Below are positions 17,600 through 26,308 of a stretch of DNA of 42,025 nt, piece by piece (the first letter of the stretch is position 1; each line of letters opens with the position of its first letter). Below the pieces are notes generated by a model that worked only from the letters and a program-made list of their open reading frames with translations, was not told the origin of the DNA and searched no databases. The DNA is from Alphaproteobacteria bacterium (lineage in GTDB: Bacteria > Pseudomonadota > Alphaproteobacteria > Rickettsiales > UBA3002), in the NCBI GenBank assembly GCA_022841525.1, contig JALHRI010000013.1, positions 1 to 42,025 on the forward strand, in the 5' to 3' direction. A program made the position numbers and the translations under genes.

Positions 17600-19114
17600 A
17601 TGAGCATACTGGCAGAAGCGAAGAAAAAAATTGGGCTTAAAGGAACGCTCGATAACTGGATTGGTGGTAAGGCTGTCGCCCCGCTGGGCGGTCAGTATTT
17701 TGAGAATACCAGCCCCATTACTGGCGAGGTAATTTGCAAGGTCGCGCGCAGCCAGGCGGCGGATATTGAGCTTGCGCTGGACGCTGCGCATAAAGCTGCT
17801 GGCGCATGGGGTAAAGCTTCCCCCGCCGAACGCGCGCGGGTGCTGAACAAAATCGCCGAGGTGGTGGAAGATAATCTCGAAAAATTATCGCTCGCCGAAT
17901 GTATCGACATGGGCAAGCCGCTGCGCGAAGCGATGGCCGGGGATATGCCGATGGTGATTGATCATTTTCGCTATTTCGCTGCGGCCTGCCGCATGGAAGA
18001 TAGCTCGCTTTCGCAGATCGATGAGCACACGATTGCCACCCATTTTAACGAGCCTGTCGGCGTAGTGGGCGCGATTATTCCGTGGAATTTCCCACTGACG
18101 CTCACCGCATGGAAAACCGCACCGGCACTGGCTGCCGGCAACGCGATTGTGATCAAGCCCGCTGAGCAAACGCCGCTTTCCATCATGCTGCTGATGGAGC
18201 TGATTGCCGAGCATGTGCCGCCGGGTCTGATCAACGTGGTGCACGGCTACGGCGTAGAAGCGGGTAAGCCGCTGGCGCAAAGCCCGCGCGTGGGCAAGCT
18301 GACCTTCACCGGTGAAACCTCCACCGGCAAACTCATTATGCAATATGCGGCAGAAAATATCGTGCCCGTAACGCTGGAGCTGGGCGGCAAATCGCCGAAT
18401 ATTTTCTTCCCCGATATTTTAGATGCCGACGATGCCTTCGCCGATAAATGCTTAGAAGGCTTCACCATGTTCGCGCTCAACAAAGGCGAGGTGTGCACCT
18501 CGCCGACGCGCGCGCTGGTGCATGAAAAAATTTACGATAAGTTCATCGAAAAAGCAGTGGCGCGGGTGAATAAAATTGTGGTTGGCAATCCGCTGGAGCT
18601 TACCACCATGATGGGGCCGCAAGCCTCCGCCGAGCAGCATAAGAAAGTGCTCTCCTACATCGATATTGGTAAAGGCGAGGGGGCGAAATTGCTCGCAGGG
18701 GGCGCGCAGCCAAACTTAGGCGCGGCGTTTGAAAAAGGCTGCTTCGTGACCCCCACCGTGTTTGAAGGCAATAACGCGATGAAAATTTTTCAGGATGAAA
18801 TTTTCGGGCCGGTGTTATCTGTCACGCGCTTTAAGGATTTTGACGATGCCATACGCATCGCCAACGACACGCGCTACGGCCTTACCGCCGGGGTGTGGAC
18901 GCGCGATTTGAACACCAGCTACCGCGCCAGCCGCGCGATTCAAGCCGGTCGCATCTGGATTAACAGCTATCACCTTTATCCGGTGCATGCGGCATTTGGT
19001 GGCTATAAGCAGTCTGGTATTGGCAGAGAAAATCACCGCATGATGCTGGCGCATTATCAGCAAACTAAAAACGTCATCACCAGCTATAATCCAAGCGCGC
19101 TGGGGTTCTTTTAA
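17600..19114 (+). CDS. NAD(P)-dependent aldehyde dehydrogenase
   Basis: Oxidises an aldehyde to the acid. The 504-aa product is a complete ALDH-superfamily protein: PWNFP with N163, the cofactor-binding IKPAEQTP (K186), FTGETSTG, the general base E260 in LELGGKSPN and the catalytic Cys C299 in NKGEVCTSP, with the C-terminal [15 protein letters not shown]. It resembles the broad aliphatic group (AldA/ExaC/AcoD-like) more than CoA-acylating methylmalonate semialdehyde dehydrogenases. AAGGAG precedes the ATG. Its place inside a leucine-type operon, with an oxoacid decarboxylase downstream and an acyl-CoA ligase upstream, suggests isovaleraldehyde as substrate; this is inference. Confidence 0.95.
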   Translation: MSILAEAKKKIGLKGTLDNWIGGKAVAPLGGQYFENTSPITGEVICKVARSQAADIELALDAAHKAAGAWGKASPAERARVLNKIAEVVEDNLEKLSLAECIDMGKPLREAMAGDMPMVIDHFRYFAAACRMEDSSLSQIDEHTIATHFNEPVGVVGAIIPWNFPLTLTAWKTAPALAAGNAIVIKPAEQTPLSIMLLMELIAEHVPPGLINVVHGYGVEAGKPLAQSPRVGKLTFTGETSTGKLIMQYAAENIVPVTLELGGKSPNIFFPDILDADDAFADKCLEGFTMFALNKGEVCTSPTRALVHEKIYDKFIEKAVARVNKIVVGNPLELTTMMGPQASAEQHKKVLSYIDIGKGEGAKLLAGGAQPNLGAAFEKGCFVTPTVFEGNNAMKIFQDEIFGPVLSVTRFKDFDDAIRIANDTRYGLTAGVWTRDLNTSYRASRAIQAGRIWINSYHLYPVHAAFGGYKQSGIGRENHRMMLAHYQQTKNVITSYNPSALGFF

Positions 19115-20712
19115 TGAGCGTTCTTGCCTCCAACATCACCCCGCACAGCGCCGGATTTAGCGACAATAAAGCTCACCACGAAACTTTGCGCGATGCGTTG
19201 CGCGCGCATCTTGGCGCGGTGAAACAAGGTGGTGGCGAGGCGGCGGTGGCCAAGCATCACGCGCGTGCAAAATTACTGCCACGCGAACGTATTGACCGCG
19301 TGCTCGATGCAGGATCGCCGTTTCTCGAATGCTCGCCGCTCGCCGCTCATGGCATGTATGATGCCGAAGGCAGCGTGCCTTCTGCCGGTATCGTCACCGG
19401 TATTGGCCGCGTGCATGGCCGTGAGTGCATGTTTGTGGCCAATGATGCTACCGTGAAAGGTGGAACGTACTTTCCGCTAACGGTGAAAAAACATTTACGC
19501 GCGCAGGAAATCGCCACGCAAAACCGCCTGCCTTGTATTTATCTGGTTGATTCCGGCGGCGCGTTTTTGCCCATGCAAGATGAAGTCTTCCCCGATATCG
19601 ACGATTTTGGCCGTATCTTTTACAATCAGGCGCGCATGTCCGCTGAGGGCATTCCGCAAATTGCTGCGGTGCTTGGCTCGTGCACGGCAGGAGGTGCTTA
19701 CGTGCCTTCGATGTGCGATGAAAGCGTGATCGTCAAAGAAAACGGCACGATTTTTCTGGCTGGCCCGCCGCTGGTGAAAGCCGCAACGGGAGAAGATGTT
19801 TCCGCGCAGGATTTAGGCGGTGCCGAGGTGCACACCGCGCAGTCTGGTGTGGCCGATCATTTCGCCGATTCGGAAGAAGACGCGCTGCGCATCGTGCGTG
19901 ATATTGTAGAGAATCTAAATTGGCCCACGCCTGTACGCCGCAGCCAGCCTTACGATGCGCCGCTCTATGAGGCGGAGGAAATTTACGGTATTTTGCCCGT
20001 GGAATCGACCAAAGTGCCGTTTGATGTGCGCGAGATTATCGCCCGCATCGTGGATGGTTCGCGCTTTCACGAGTTCAAAAAACGCTACGGCACCACGCTG
20101 GTGTGCGGCTTTGCCGAAATTCACGGCATGCCGGTGGGTATCATCGCCAATAACGGCATTTTATTTTCCGAATCTTCGATCAAAGCGACGCATTTTATCG
20201 AGCTATGCTGCCAACGCAAAACGCCGTTGGTGTTTTTGCAAAACATCACCGGCTTTATGGTCGGCAAAAAATACGAAGCCGAAGGCATCGCCCGTCACGG
20301 CGCAAAACTCGTGATGGCGGTGAGCAACGCTGCGGTGCCAAAATTCACCGTCATTATCGGTGGCTCGTTTGGTGCGGGCAATTACGGCATGTGTGGCCGC
20401 GCCTTTAACCCGCGCTTGCTGTGGATGTGGCCGAACGCCCGCATCTCGGTCATGGGCGGCGAGCAGGCAGCGGACGTGCTTACCCGCGTGAAGTTTGAAG
20501 GGCGCAATGCCAAACCATCCGAGATTGATGCGTACCGCGCACATATTTTGGAAAAATACGCCCGTGAATCCAGCGCCTATTATTCCACCGCCAGATTGTG
20601 GGATGACGGTATTATCGAACCTGCTAACACCCGCGACGTGCTGGGCTTAGCGCTCGCCGCCAGCCAGAATGCCCCCATACAAGAAACCCGCTTCGGCGTG
20701 TTCAGGATGTGA
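19114..20712 (+). CDS. mccB: Methylcrotonyl-CoA carboxylase, carboxyltransferase (beta) subunit
   Basis: Carboxyltransferase subunit that moves CO2 from biotin to the acyl-CoA, here most likely 3-methylcrotonyl-CoA in leucine breakdown. The 532-aa length and sequence fit the MCC-beta branch: the N-terminal [56 protein letters not shown], and the C-terminal [22 protein letters not shown] and [35 protein letters not shown] motifs (key elements [13 protein letters not shown]). The ATG shares one base with the preceding TAA. Geranyl-CoA carboxylase is a close relative, but the neighbouring HMG-CoA lyase favours MCC. Confidence 0.93.
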   Translation: MSVLASNITPHSAGFSDNKAHHETLRDALRAHLGAVKQGGGEAAVAKHHARAKLLPRERIDRVLDAGSPFLECSPLAAHGMYDAEGSVPSAGIVTGIGRVHGRECMFVANDATVKGGTYFPLTVKKHLRAQEIATQNRLPCIYLVDSGGAFLPMQDEVFPDIDDFGRIFYNQARMSAEGIPQIAAVLGSCTAGGAYVPSMCDESVIVKENGTIFLAGPPLVKAATGEDVSAQDLGGAEVHTAQSGVADHFADSEEDALRIVRDIVENLNWPTPVRRSQPYDAPLYEAEEIYGILPVESTKVPFDVREIIARIVDGSRFHEFKKRYGTTLVCGFAEIHGMPVGIIANNGILFSESSIKATHFIELCCQRKTPLVFLQNITGFMVGKKYEAEGIARHGAKLVMAVSNAAVPKFTVIIGGSFGAGNYGMCGRAFNPRLLWMWPNARISVMGGEQAADVLTRVKFEGRNAKPSEIDAYRAHILEKYARESSAYYSTARLWDDGIIEPANTRDVLGLALAASQNAPIQETRFGVFRM

Positions 20713-20713
20713 T

Positions 20714-21505
20714 ATGACGAACCTTCTGACACTTCATATAGATGCGCGTGGTGTGGCGATGGTGGGTCTTCACCGCCCGGAGGTGCATAACGCGTTTAAT
20801 GCCGCGCTGATTGCTGAAATCACCACCACATTTCGCGCGCTGGCCAGCAACCACGCGGTGAGGCTGGTGGTGCTGTTTGGTCATGGCAAATCGTTTTGCG
20901 CCGGCGGTGATCTAAACTGGATGCGCAGCATGAAAGATTTTTCGCGCGCAGAAAACATCGCCGATAGCACCAAACTATCGGACATGTTCGAGGCGGTAAA
21001 TGCACTGCCACAACCGCTGATCGGCGTGGTGCATGGCAACGCGCTCGGCGGTGGCTCTGGCCTTGCTGCGGTATGTGATTTTGTGCTGGCGGCAGAGAAT
21101 GCAAGTTTTGGGTTTACTGAAACGCGTATTGGCATTTTGCCGGCGGTGATTTCGCCCTACGTGCTTGAGAAAATCGGCACTAGCCATGCGCGTGCGTACT
21201 TCACCAGCGGCATGCGTTTTGATGCGCACACCGCGCAGCGCATGGGACTGGTGCACCGCGTGGTGGCCGAAGGCGTACTAGAAAATGCGCGTGATGAAGT
21301 GGTAGCAGAGTTCCTGAAAGCCGCGCCTGAGGCCAGCATCAACGCCAAAAAGCTCATCCGCGAATTGCAGCAGCGAAGCGCGGATGCGTCTGCCATGCGC
21401 GCTTTTACCATTGATACGATTGTCGAGGCGCGCGTCAGCGCGGAAGGCCAGGAAGGTATGAGCGCACTGCTCGAAGGCCGCAAGGCGGCATGGATTACTG
21501 CATGA
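20714..21505 (+). CDS. Enoyl-CoA hydratase family protein, probable methylglutaconyl-CoA hydratase
   Basis: Crotonase-fold enzyme. Starting at ATG 20714, just after the mccB stop, it is 263 aa, the usual family size; a frame opening at 20669 inside mccB is not needed. The two oxyanion-hole loops are clear in FCAGGDLNWM and HGNALGGGSGLAAVCDF, and the catalytic Glu is expected in FGFTETRIGILPA. The DLNWM sequence and the place between the two carboxylase genes match the LiuC/YngF type, which hydrates 3-methylglutaconyl-CoA to HMG-CoA. Its stop overlaps the next start as ATGA. Confidence 0.92.
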   Translation: MTNLLTLHIDARGVAMVGLHRPEVHNAFNAALIAEITTTFRALASNHAVRLVVLFGHGKSFCAGGDLNWMRSMKDFSRAENIADSTKLSDMFEAVNALPQPLIGVVHGNALGGGSGLAAVCDFVLAAENASFGFTETRIGILPAVISPYVLEKIGTSHARAYFTSGMRFDAHTAQRMGLVHRVVAEGVLENARDEVVAEFLKAAPEASINAKKLIRELQQRSADASAMRAFTIDTIVEARVSAEGQEGMSALLEGRKAAWITA

Positions 21506-22998
21506 GTACCATCCGTAAAATCCTCATCGCCAATCGTGGCGAAATTGCCTGCCGGATTGTAGGTACGTGCCGCATCATGGGGATTCAGACCGTCACCGTC
21601 TTTGCTGCCGATGACCGCGATTTGCCGCATGCGTTTGCGGGCGATCAGGCGGTGGCGCTTGAAGGTAAAACGCTCGCAGAAACCTATCTCAATCACGCCG
21701 CACTGATTGACGCGGCCAAGCGTACCGGCGCCGAGGCGATTCATCCCGGCTACGGGTTTTTATCCGAAAATGCCGCCTTCGCCAAAGCCGTTACCGATGC
21801 CGGACTGATCTTCATTGGCCCGCCTGCCGACGTGATTGCGCGCATGGGAGATAAGGCGGCTTCGCGCCTGCTGTGTCAGGAAATTAACGTACCCACCGTA
21901 CCCGGTTATGATGGGGATAGTAGCGATGATGCGGCACTGCAACGTGCTGCGCAAAAAATTGGCTATCCGGTATTAGTCAAAGCATCCGCGGGTGGTGGCG
22001 GTAAAGGCATGCGTATTGTGCAAAACGCGCGCGAGTTTTTGCCCGCAGTGCATGCCGCGCGTGCGGAGGCAAAAAACGCCTTTGGTAATGATCAGCTGCT
22101 GATTGAAAAATACCTGATGGAACCGCGCCATATTGAGCTGCAGGTATTTTCTGACACTCACGGCAATCATGTACATCTGTTCGAGCGCGAATGTTCCATT
22201 CAGCGCCGTTACCAGAAAATTATTGAAGAAAGTCCATCACCGGTACTGACTGAAAAAACCCGCAGCGCCATGGTGGAAGCGGCGCTCAGCATTTGCCGCA
22301 CCATTGGTTATGTCGGTGCGGGTACGGTGGAATTTATTGTAAGCGCCAAGGGTGAGTTTTATTTTTTAGAAATGAACACGCGCTTGCAGGTAGAGCATCC
22401 CGTCACGGAAATGATCACCGGACTGGATTTGGTGCGCTGGCAAATGGACGTGGCGATGGGGAAACCACTACCGCTCAAGCAAGCGGATATTGTGCGCCGC
22501 GGTCATGCAATGGAAGTGCGCCTCTACGCCGAAGATACGGCGCGCGATTTTCTGCCCGCACCAGGCACGCTGCGCGTATTTTCGTTGCCGCAACTACCGC
22601 TGACGCGTGCGGAAAATGGCTATGTGCAGGGCAGTGAAGTATCCGCCAGTTACGACCCGATGATTGCCAAACTCGTCGCCTGGGGCGAAACCCGTGCTGA
22701 GGCGATAGCGCGCATGCAGCTTCTGCTCTCATCTGCGCGCATTGGCGGGGTGAAAAATAATCGCCGTTATTTGCAGCGCATTTTAGCCCATCCGGAATTT
22801 GTGGCGGGAAACACCACAACTCATTTTGTGAAAACGCACGCTGAAACCCTTGCTGAGCCTTCGCGCAGCGAGGATGCACTTGCCGCGCTGGCCGCTGCCT
22901 ATGTGCTGGCTACAAGCGATCAGGCCGCCGTGCACACGAGTGCCAGTAACACCGAATACAGTGCGTGGGTGCAGGCAGAATTGGCAGGGTTTCGGTGA
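21502..22998 (+). CDS. mccA: Methylcrotonyl-CoA carboxylase, biotin carboxylase part of the alpha subunit (split)
   Basis: Biotin carboxylase that carboxylates biotin at the expense of ATP. The 498-aa product, starting at ATG 21502 in a four-nt overlap, has the N-terminal KILIANRGEIACRI, HPGYGFLSENAAFA, the ATP-grasp Gly-loop KASAGGGGKGMRI, ECSIQRRYQKIIEESPSP and EMNTRLQVEHPVTEMITGLDLV. It stops after the biotin carboxylase C-terminal domain. MCC alpha subunits are normally about 660 aa with biotin-binding domain attached; here that part is encoded separately right downstream in another frame. Start at 21490 would add four residues and is less likely. Confidence 0.93.
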   Translation: MSTIRKILIANRGEIACRIVGTCRIMGIQTVTVFAADDRDLPHAFAGDQAVALEGKTLAETYLNHAALIDAAKRTGAEAIHPGYGFLSENAAFAKAVTDAGLIFIGPPADVIARMGDKAASRLLCQEINVPTVPGYDGDSSDDAALQRAAQKIGYPVLVKASAGGGGKGMRIVQNAREFLPAVHAARAEAKNAFGNDQLLIEKYLMEPRHIELQVFSDTHGNHVHLFERECSIQRRYQKIIEESPSPVLTEKTRSAMVEAALSICRTIGYVGAGTVEFIVSAKGEFYFLEMNTRLQVEHPVTEMITGLDLVRWQMDVAMGKPLPLKQADIVRRGHAMEVRLYAEDTARDFLPAPGTLRVFSLPQLPLTRAENGYVQGSEVSASYDPMIAKLVAWGETRAEAIARMQLLLSSARIGGVKNNRRYLQRILAHPEFVAGNTTTHFVKTHAETLAEPSRSEDALAALAAAYVLATSDQAAVHTSASNTEYSAWVQAELAGFR

Positions 22999-23501
22999 AA
23001 AAAAATCTACGCATTGCGGGTCAGGAAGTCACGCTCGAGGCGCTGCAACACGCCGGCGGTTCGCTGCGTTTTATGCTGAATGAAACACAGTATCACTTCC
23101 GCGCGCACGCTTTGCCGGATGGATCGCAGCTGCTTGAGCAAGAAGTGGATGGTGTGCTGAAGCGCACGCGCATGCATGCGGTGAAAATGGCGGCGCGCAT
23201 GAAGCACGTGCAACTTGGCGAGGACGAGGTACTGGTGGAAGAAATGCTGCCGGGTGCCGCAGCGCAGGCTGCGTCTGCTCTTAGTCCGCGTTCGCCAATG
23301 CCTGGGCTGGTGCGCCAGATCTTAGTGGCTCCAGGCGATGAGGTAGCAAGCGGTCAACCCATCGCGCTGATGGAGGCGATGAAGCTGCAAATCACGCTGA
23401 CGGCTGGTGGTGCGGGCATCGTGGAAGCGTTGCTGGTAGCCGAAGGCGACATGATTGCGGAAGGCACCGAGCTGGTGCGCATCAAGGAAAAATCGGCATG
23501 A
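22995..23501 (+). CDS. Separate biotin carboxyl carrier protein for the acyl-CoA carboxylase
   Basis: A 168-aa protein that starts at GTG 22995, overlapping the biotin carboxylase stop as GTGA, so the two are probably translated together. The C-terminal 75 residues form a biotinyl domain with the biotin-accepting Lys K130 in LMEAMKLQ and an upstream PMPGLVRQILVAPGDEV. The N-terminal 90 residues look like the linker and BT-type domain of an MCC alpha subunit. Together with the 498-aa gene it makes a normal-sized alpha subunit cut in two. B. subtilis has the same kind of split (YngH and YngHB). A sequencing frameshift is possible but the clean coupling argues for two genes. Confidence 0.88.
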   Translation: MKKNLRIAGQEVTLEALQHAGGSLRFMLNETQYHFRAHALPDGSQLLEQEVDGVLKRTRMHAVKMAARMKHVQLGEDEVLVEEMLPGAAAQAASALSPRSPMPGLVRQILVAPGDEVASGQPIALMEAMKLQITLTAGGAGIVEALLVAEGDMIAEGTELVRIKEKSA

Positions 23502-24409
23502 AGGAGAAGGTCACGCTGGTCGAAGTTGGTGCGCGCGACGGGCTGCAAAATGAAGCGGGCGCTGAGCACTTAAGCGCTGCAGATAAAGCCCATTATATCG
23601 CCCTTATCGCGCAAGCAGGCCTGCGCCGTATTGAAGCGGGAAGCTTTGTTCATCCGCGTGCGGTGCCAGCGATGGCCAACAGCGCCGACGTGGCGTTAGC
23701 GCTTGTTAATGTTGCGCGCGAGTATCCGGATGCGGTGTTTTCCTATCTGGTGCCGAACCTTAAAGGCCTTGAACGCGCGCGGGAAGTAAAGGCCAAGGAA
23801 ATTGCGATTTTTTTAGGCCTGTCGGAGAGTTTTTCGCGTGCGAACATCAACCAAACGGTCGATGAATCGTTTGAAAATATTGCCCCCGTAGTGCAGCAGG
23901 CTTTGCAGCATACCATGCGCGTGCGCGGCTATCTATCGAACGTGTTTGGCTATAGCGATCTGGAGTTTTCGCCCGAGTTTGTTGCACGTAAAGTGCAGCA
24001 ATTACTGCAGATGGGCTGCTTTGAAATTTCCCTTGGCGATACGACCGCGCTGGCCACGCCCGACATGGTGAGTGCGCTGATTGCTGCGCTGCAAAAAAAT
24101 GCAGTCCCGCTGCAGCAAATCGCGATGCATTGTCATGATACCTCTGGCCGCGCGATCGACAACGTATCGCGCAGCTATGATTTGGGCATTCGCATCTTTG
24201 ATGCCTCTACCGGCGGTCTTGGTGGCTGCCCCTATGCCAACAGCCCCAAAGGTAATGTGGCGATGGAAGCGGTGGTGGCATGGGCCACCCAGAGCGGCAT
24301 TGCCACGCCGGTCACGCATCCGGAAAAACTGGCAGAAGCGGCACGTTTTATGCGCAGAAAGCTGGAGGTTGGTTTGTTAGGAGCGGATGCCGTGACAAGC
24401 ACGGCATGA
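23498..24409 (+). CDS. Hydroxymethylglutaryl-CoA lyase
   Basis: Cleaves HMG-CoA to acetoacetate and acetyl-CoA, the last step of leucine degradation. The 303-aa TIM-barrel protein has VEVGARDGLQNE with the catalytic D14, the metal-binding HCHDTSGRA (H211, H213) and the signature GLGGCPYANSPKGN with the active-site Cys C244. The start overlaps the carrier-protein stop as ATGA. The last codons and the stop lie within a palindromic repeat (24389-24411), so the terminal AVTSTA comes from the repeat. The symbols liuE and yngG are used for such genes. Confidence 0.96.
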   Translation: MKEKVTLVEVGARDGLQNEAGAEHLSAADKAHYIALIAQAGLRRIEAGSFVHPRAVPAMANSADVALALVNVAREYPDAVFSYLVPNLKGLERAREVKAKEIAIFLGLSESFSRANINQTVDESFENIAPVVQQALQHTMRVRGYLSNVFGYSDLEFSPEFVARKVQQLLQMGCFEISLGDTTALATPDMVSALIAALQKNAVPLQQIAMHCHDTSGRAIDNVSRSYDLGIRIFDASTGGLGGCPYANSPKGNVAMEAVVAWATQSGIATPVTHPEKLAEAARFMRRKLEVGLLGADAVTSTA

Positions 24410-24457
24410 CAGTCTTGCACAAGCATGTCACCCCGTCTTCATGACGGGGTCTGCGCC
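24389..24457. repeat. Second copy of the palindromic repeat pair, reversed order
   Basis: Unit B (24389-24411, GCCGTG/CACGGC then ATGACA) is followed by unit A (24426-24457, CCCCGTC/GACGGGG, ending TCTGCGCC). Both match the copies at 151-225, where A comes before B. Unit B overlaps the 3' end of the HMG-CoA lyase gene and provides its stop codon. The pair fills most of the 123-nt gap to the decarboxylase gene. Confidence 0.75.
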
Positions 24458-24532
24458 TTTTATACGCTTCACTCACTACTAGCCACCCTAAAAAAAATCG
24501 GCTACATCACGTCAAAACCATCAGGAGAATTT

Positions 24533-26197
24533 ATGACGCAACACACGGTTGGTTCATTTTTGTTTGATTATCTGCATCGCCAAGGCGTTGGCCATGTGTT
24601 CGGTATTCCAGGTGATTTTGCGCTACCGACATTTCGCTGGATGCAGCAGTCAAAGCTCGACATCATCACCATGACGCACGAGCCGAGCGTGGGCTTCGCG
24701 GCGGATGCCTACGCCCGCATCCACGGCCTGGGTGTCGCGTGCGTGACCTACTGTGTCGGCGGGTTGAATATGCTCAATTCAGTCGCGTGCGCCTATGCGG
24801 AAAAATCGCCGCTGCTGGTCATTACCGGTGGCCCCTCGCCGGTGGATCGTAAGAAAGATCTGCTGATGCACCATAAAGTACGCACCTTTGATACGCAGCA
24901 GCGCATTTACGATGAGGTGACCTGCGCGAGTACCGTACTGCTTGATCCTCAGACGGCGGCATCCGAGATCATGCGCGTGATCCACGCGATTAAAACCCAC
25001 TCGCGCCCAGGCTATATTGAAGTGCCGTTTGACGTGGTGGATATGCCGATTGGCCATATTCCGCCGGAGCCAACCACCATCAAACCGCTAAGCGACGCTG
25101 AGAATTTAGAGGCGATGTTAGAAGATGCGGTGGCAACAATGAATGCGGCCAAGCAGCCAGTCATCATTGCCGATATTGAACTGCACCGCCACGGCCTGAC
25201 ACCGCTTGCCTTAAGCATTGCAGAGAAATTCAACATCCCCATGGTCTCGACGCTGCTTTCCAAATCGATCATCAGCGAAACGCACCCGCTCTATATGGGG
25301 GTGTATTCCGGCCCGCTTTCCGAATCAAAGGTGCAAAAATATGTCGAGGAGTCGGACTGTCATCTGATGCTTGGCGCCTACATTACCGATGTGTGGTTTG
25401 CGTTCATGGGTACGTCAGAGCGGCTTAACCGCAAGCGCGCGATGGTATGTACGACCGAGAAAATGCAAATTGGCTACCGCACCTACGATGATGTGGTGCT
25501 GGAAGAATTTATGCAGCGCCTGCTGACATCACCGATTAAACCGCGCAGCGCACCGAGCATTCCGCACACGCCCGAAAAGCCAGAGCCGCTGAGCGCCGCA
25601 GAGAAATCTGAGCCGATTACGCTGAACCATTTCTTCCGCATTTTAGGTCTGCATATCGGCCCGAACGATACCATCACCTGCGATACGGGTGATGCGCTGT
25701 TTGGTGCGATTGGTCTGCGCACGCAGACGTCGAATAATTTCCTGTCGGATGCGTATTATCTCTCCATGGGATTTGCCGTGCCTGCCGCGATTGGTGCGTG
25801 TGCCGCGCAGCCGAAAAACCGCGTGTTTGCGATTGTAGGCGACGGCGCATTTCAAATGACCGGTATTGAGCTTTCCACCGCCGTGAAATTTGGCATGAAG
25901 CCGATTGTGTTTGTGATTAACAATGATGGTTACGGCACGCAGCGCTTCATTCTCGATGGCCCATTTAACGAGATCTTGCGTTGGAACTACACCAAGCTCA
26001 CCGAGCTTTTTGGCGGTGGTATTTCCCACCGTGTGACCACCGGCACTGAGATGGAAGCCGCGCTCAAAGCTGCGATCGCGAGTGATCAAATGAATTTGAT
26101 TGAGGTGGTGGTGCCACGCGATGATTGCAGCCCGAGCCTCAAGCGCGTGGGCGAAGAGCTTGGCAAACTGCGCGATAAAGACAAACGCGCAGGTTAG
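24533..26197 (+). CDS. Thiamine-diphosphate-dependent 2-oxoacid decarboxylase (PDC/IPDC/KDC family)
   Basis: Non-oxidative decarboxylase turning a 2-oxoacid into the aldehyde. Starting at ATG 24533, with AGGAG upstream, it is 554 aa. It has the ThDP-activating Glu E50, the HH pair H113/H114 that marks the pyruvate/indolepyruvate/branched-chain decarboxylase group, the CDTGDALFG segment, and the ThDP motif GDGAFQ...NN (GDG 436-438, N463-N464). The residue aligning with Zymomonas PDC E473 is Gln (Q470 region, NNDGYGTQ), which is unusual. Substrate is not readable from sequence; neighbours suggest 4-methyl-2-oxopentanoate. It lies 123 nt after the HMG-CoA lyase gene and may share its transcript. 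Confidence 0.88.
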   Translation: MTQHTVGSFLFDYLHRQGVGHVFGIPGDFALPTFRWMQQSKLDIITMTHEPSVGFAADAYARIHGLGVACVTYCVGGLNMLNSVACAYAEKSPLLVITGGPSPVDRKKDLLMHHKVRTFDTQQRIYDEVTCASTVLLDPQTAASEIMRVIHAIKTHSRPGYIEVPFDVVDMPIGHIPPEPTTIKPLSDAENLEAMLEDAVATMNAAKQPVIIADIELHRHGLTPLALSIAEKFNIPMVSTLLSKSIISETHPLYMGVYSGPLSESKVQKYVEESDCHLMLGAYITDVWFAFMGTSERLNRKRAMVCTTEKMQIGYRTYDDVVLEEFMQRLLTSPIKPRSAPSIPHTPEKPEPLSAAEKSEPITLNHFFRILGLHIGPNDTITCDTGDALFGAIGLRTQTSNNFLSDAYYLSMGFAVPAAIGACAAQPKNRVFAIVGDGAFQMTGIELSTAVKFGMKPIVFVINNDGYGTQRFILDGPFNEILRWNYTKLTELFGGGISHRVTTGTEMEAALKAAIASDQMNLIEVVVPRDDCSPSLKRVGEELGKLRDKDKRAG

Positions 26198-26308
26198 GTA
26201 CAATGGCCTGATTTGATGCTGTGATCGTGCTAAGTTATGCGCCTGCTACGATGTTCATGCCAGCGTGAATAGCGCGCCAAAAAAGAGCAGCCATGATGGT
26301 TTATCACC

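Noticed and set aside
19114-23501. Geranyl-CoA carboxylase (acyclic terpene pathway) instead of methylcrotonyl-CoA carboxylase
   Set aside because: The adjacent hydratase and HMG-CoA lyase in liu order favour methylcrotonyl-CoA; still, the two carboxylases are close relatives and specificity is not proven.
24533-26197. Acetolactate synthase or oxalyl-CoA decarboxylase identity for the thiamine enzyme
   Set aside because: The HH pair at 113-114 and the DTGD segment mark the PDC/IPDC/KDC group, and there is no FAD-enzyme or CoA-site pattern.
26198-26308. Terminator between the convergent decarboxylase and OMP genes
   Set aside because: No convincing stem with a T-run was found on either strand.
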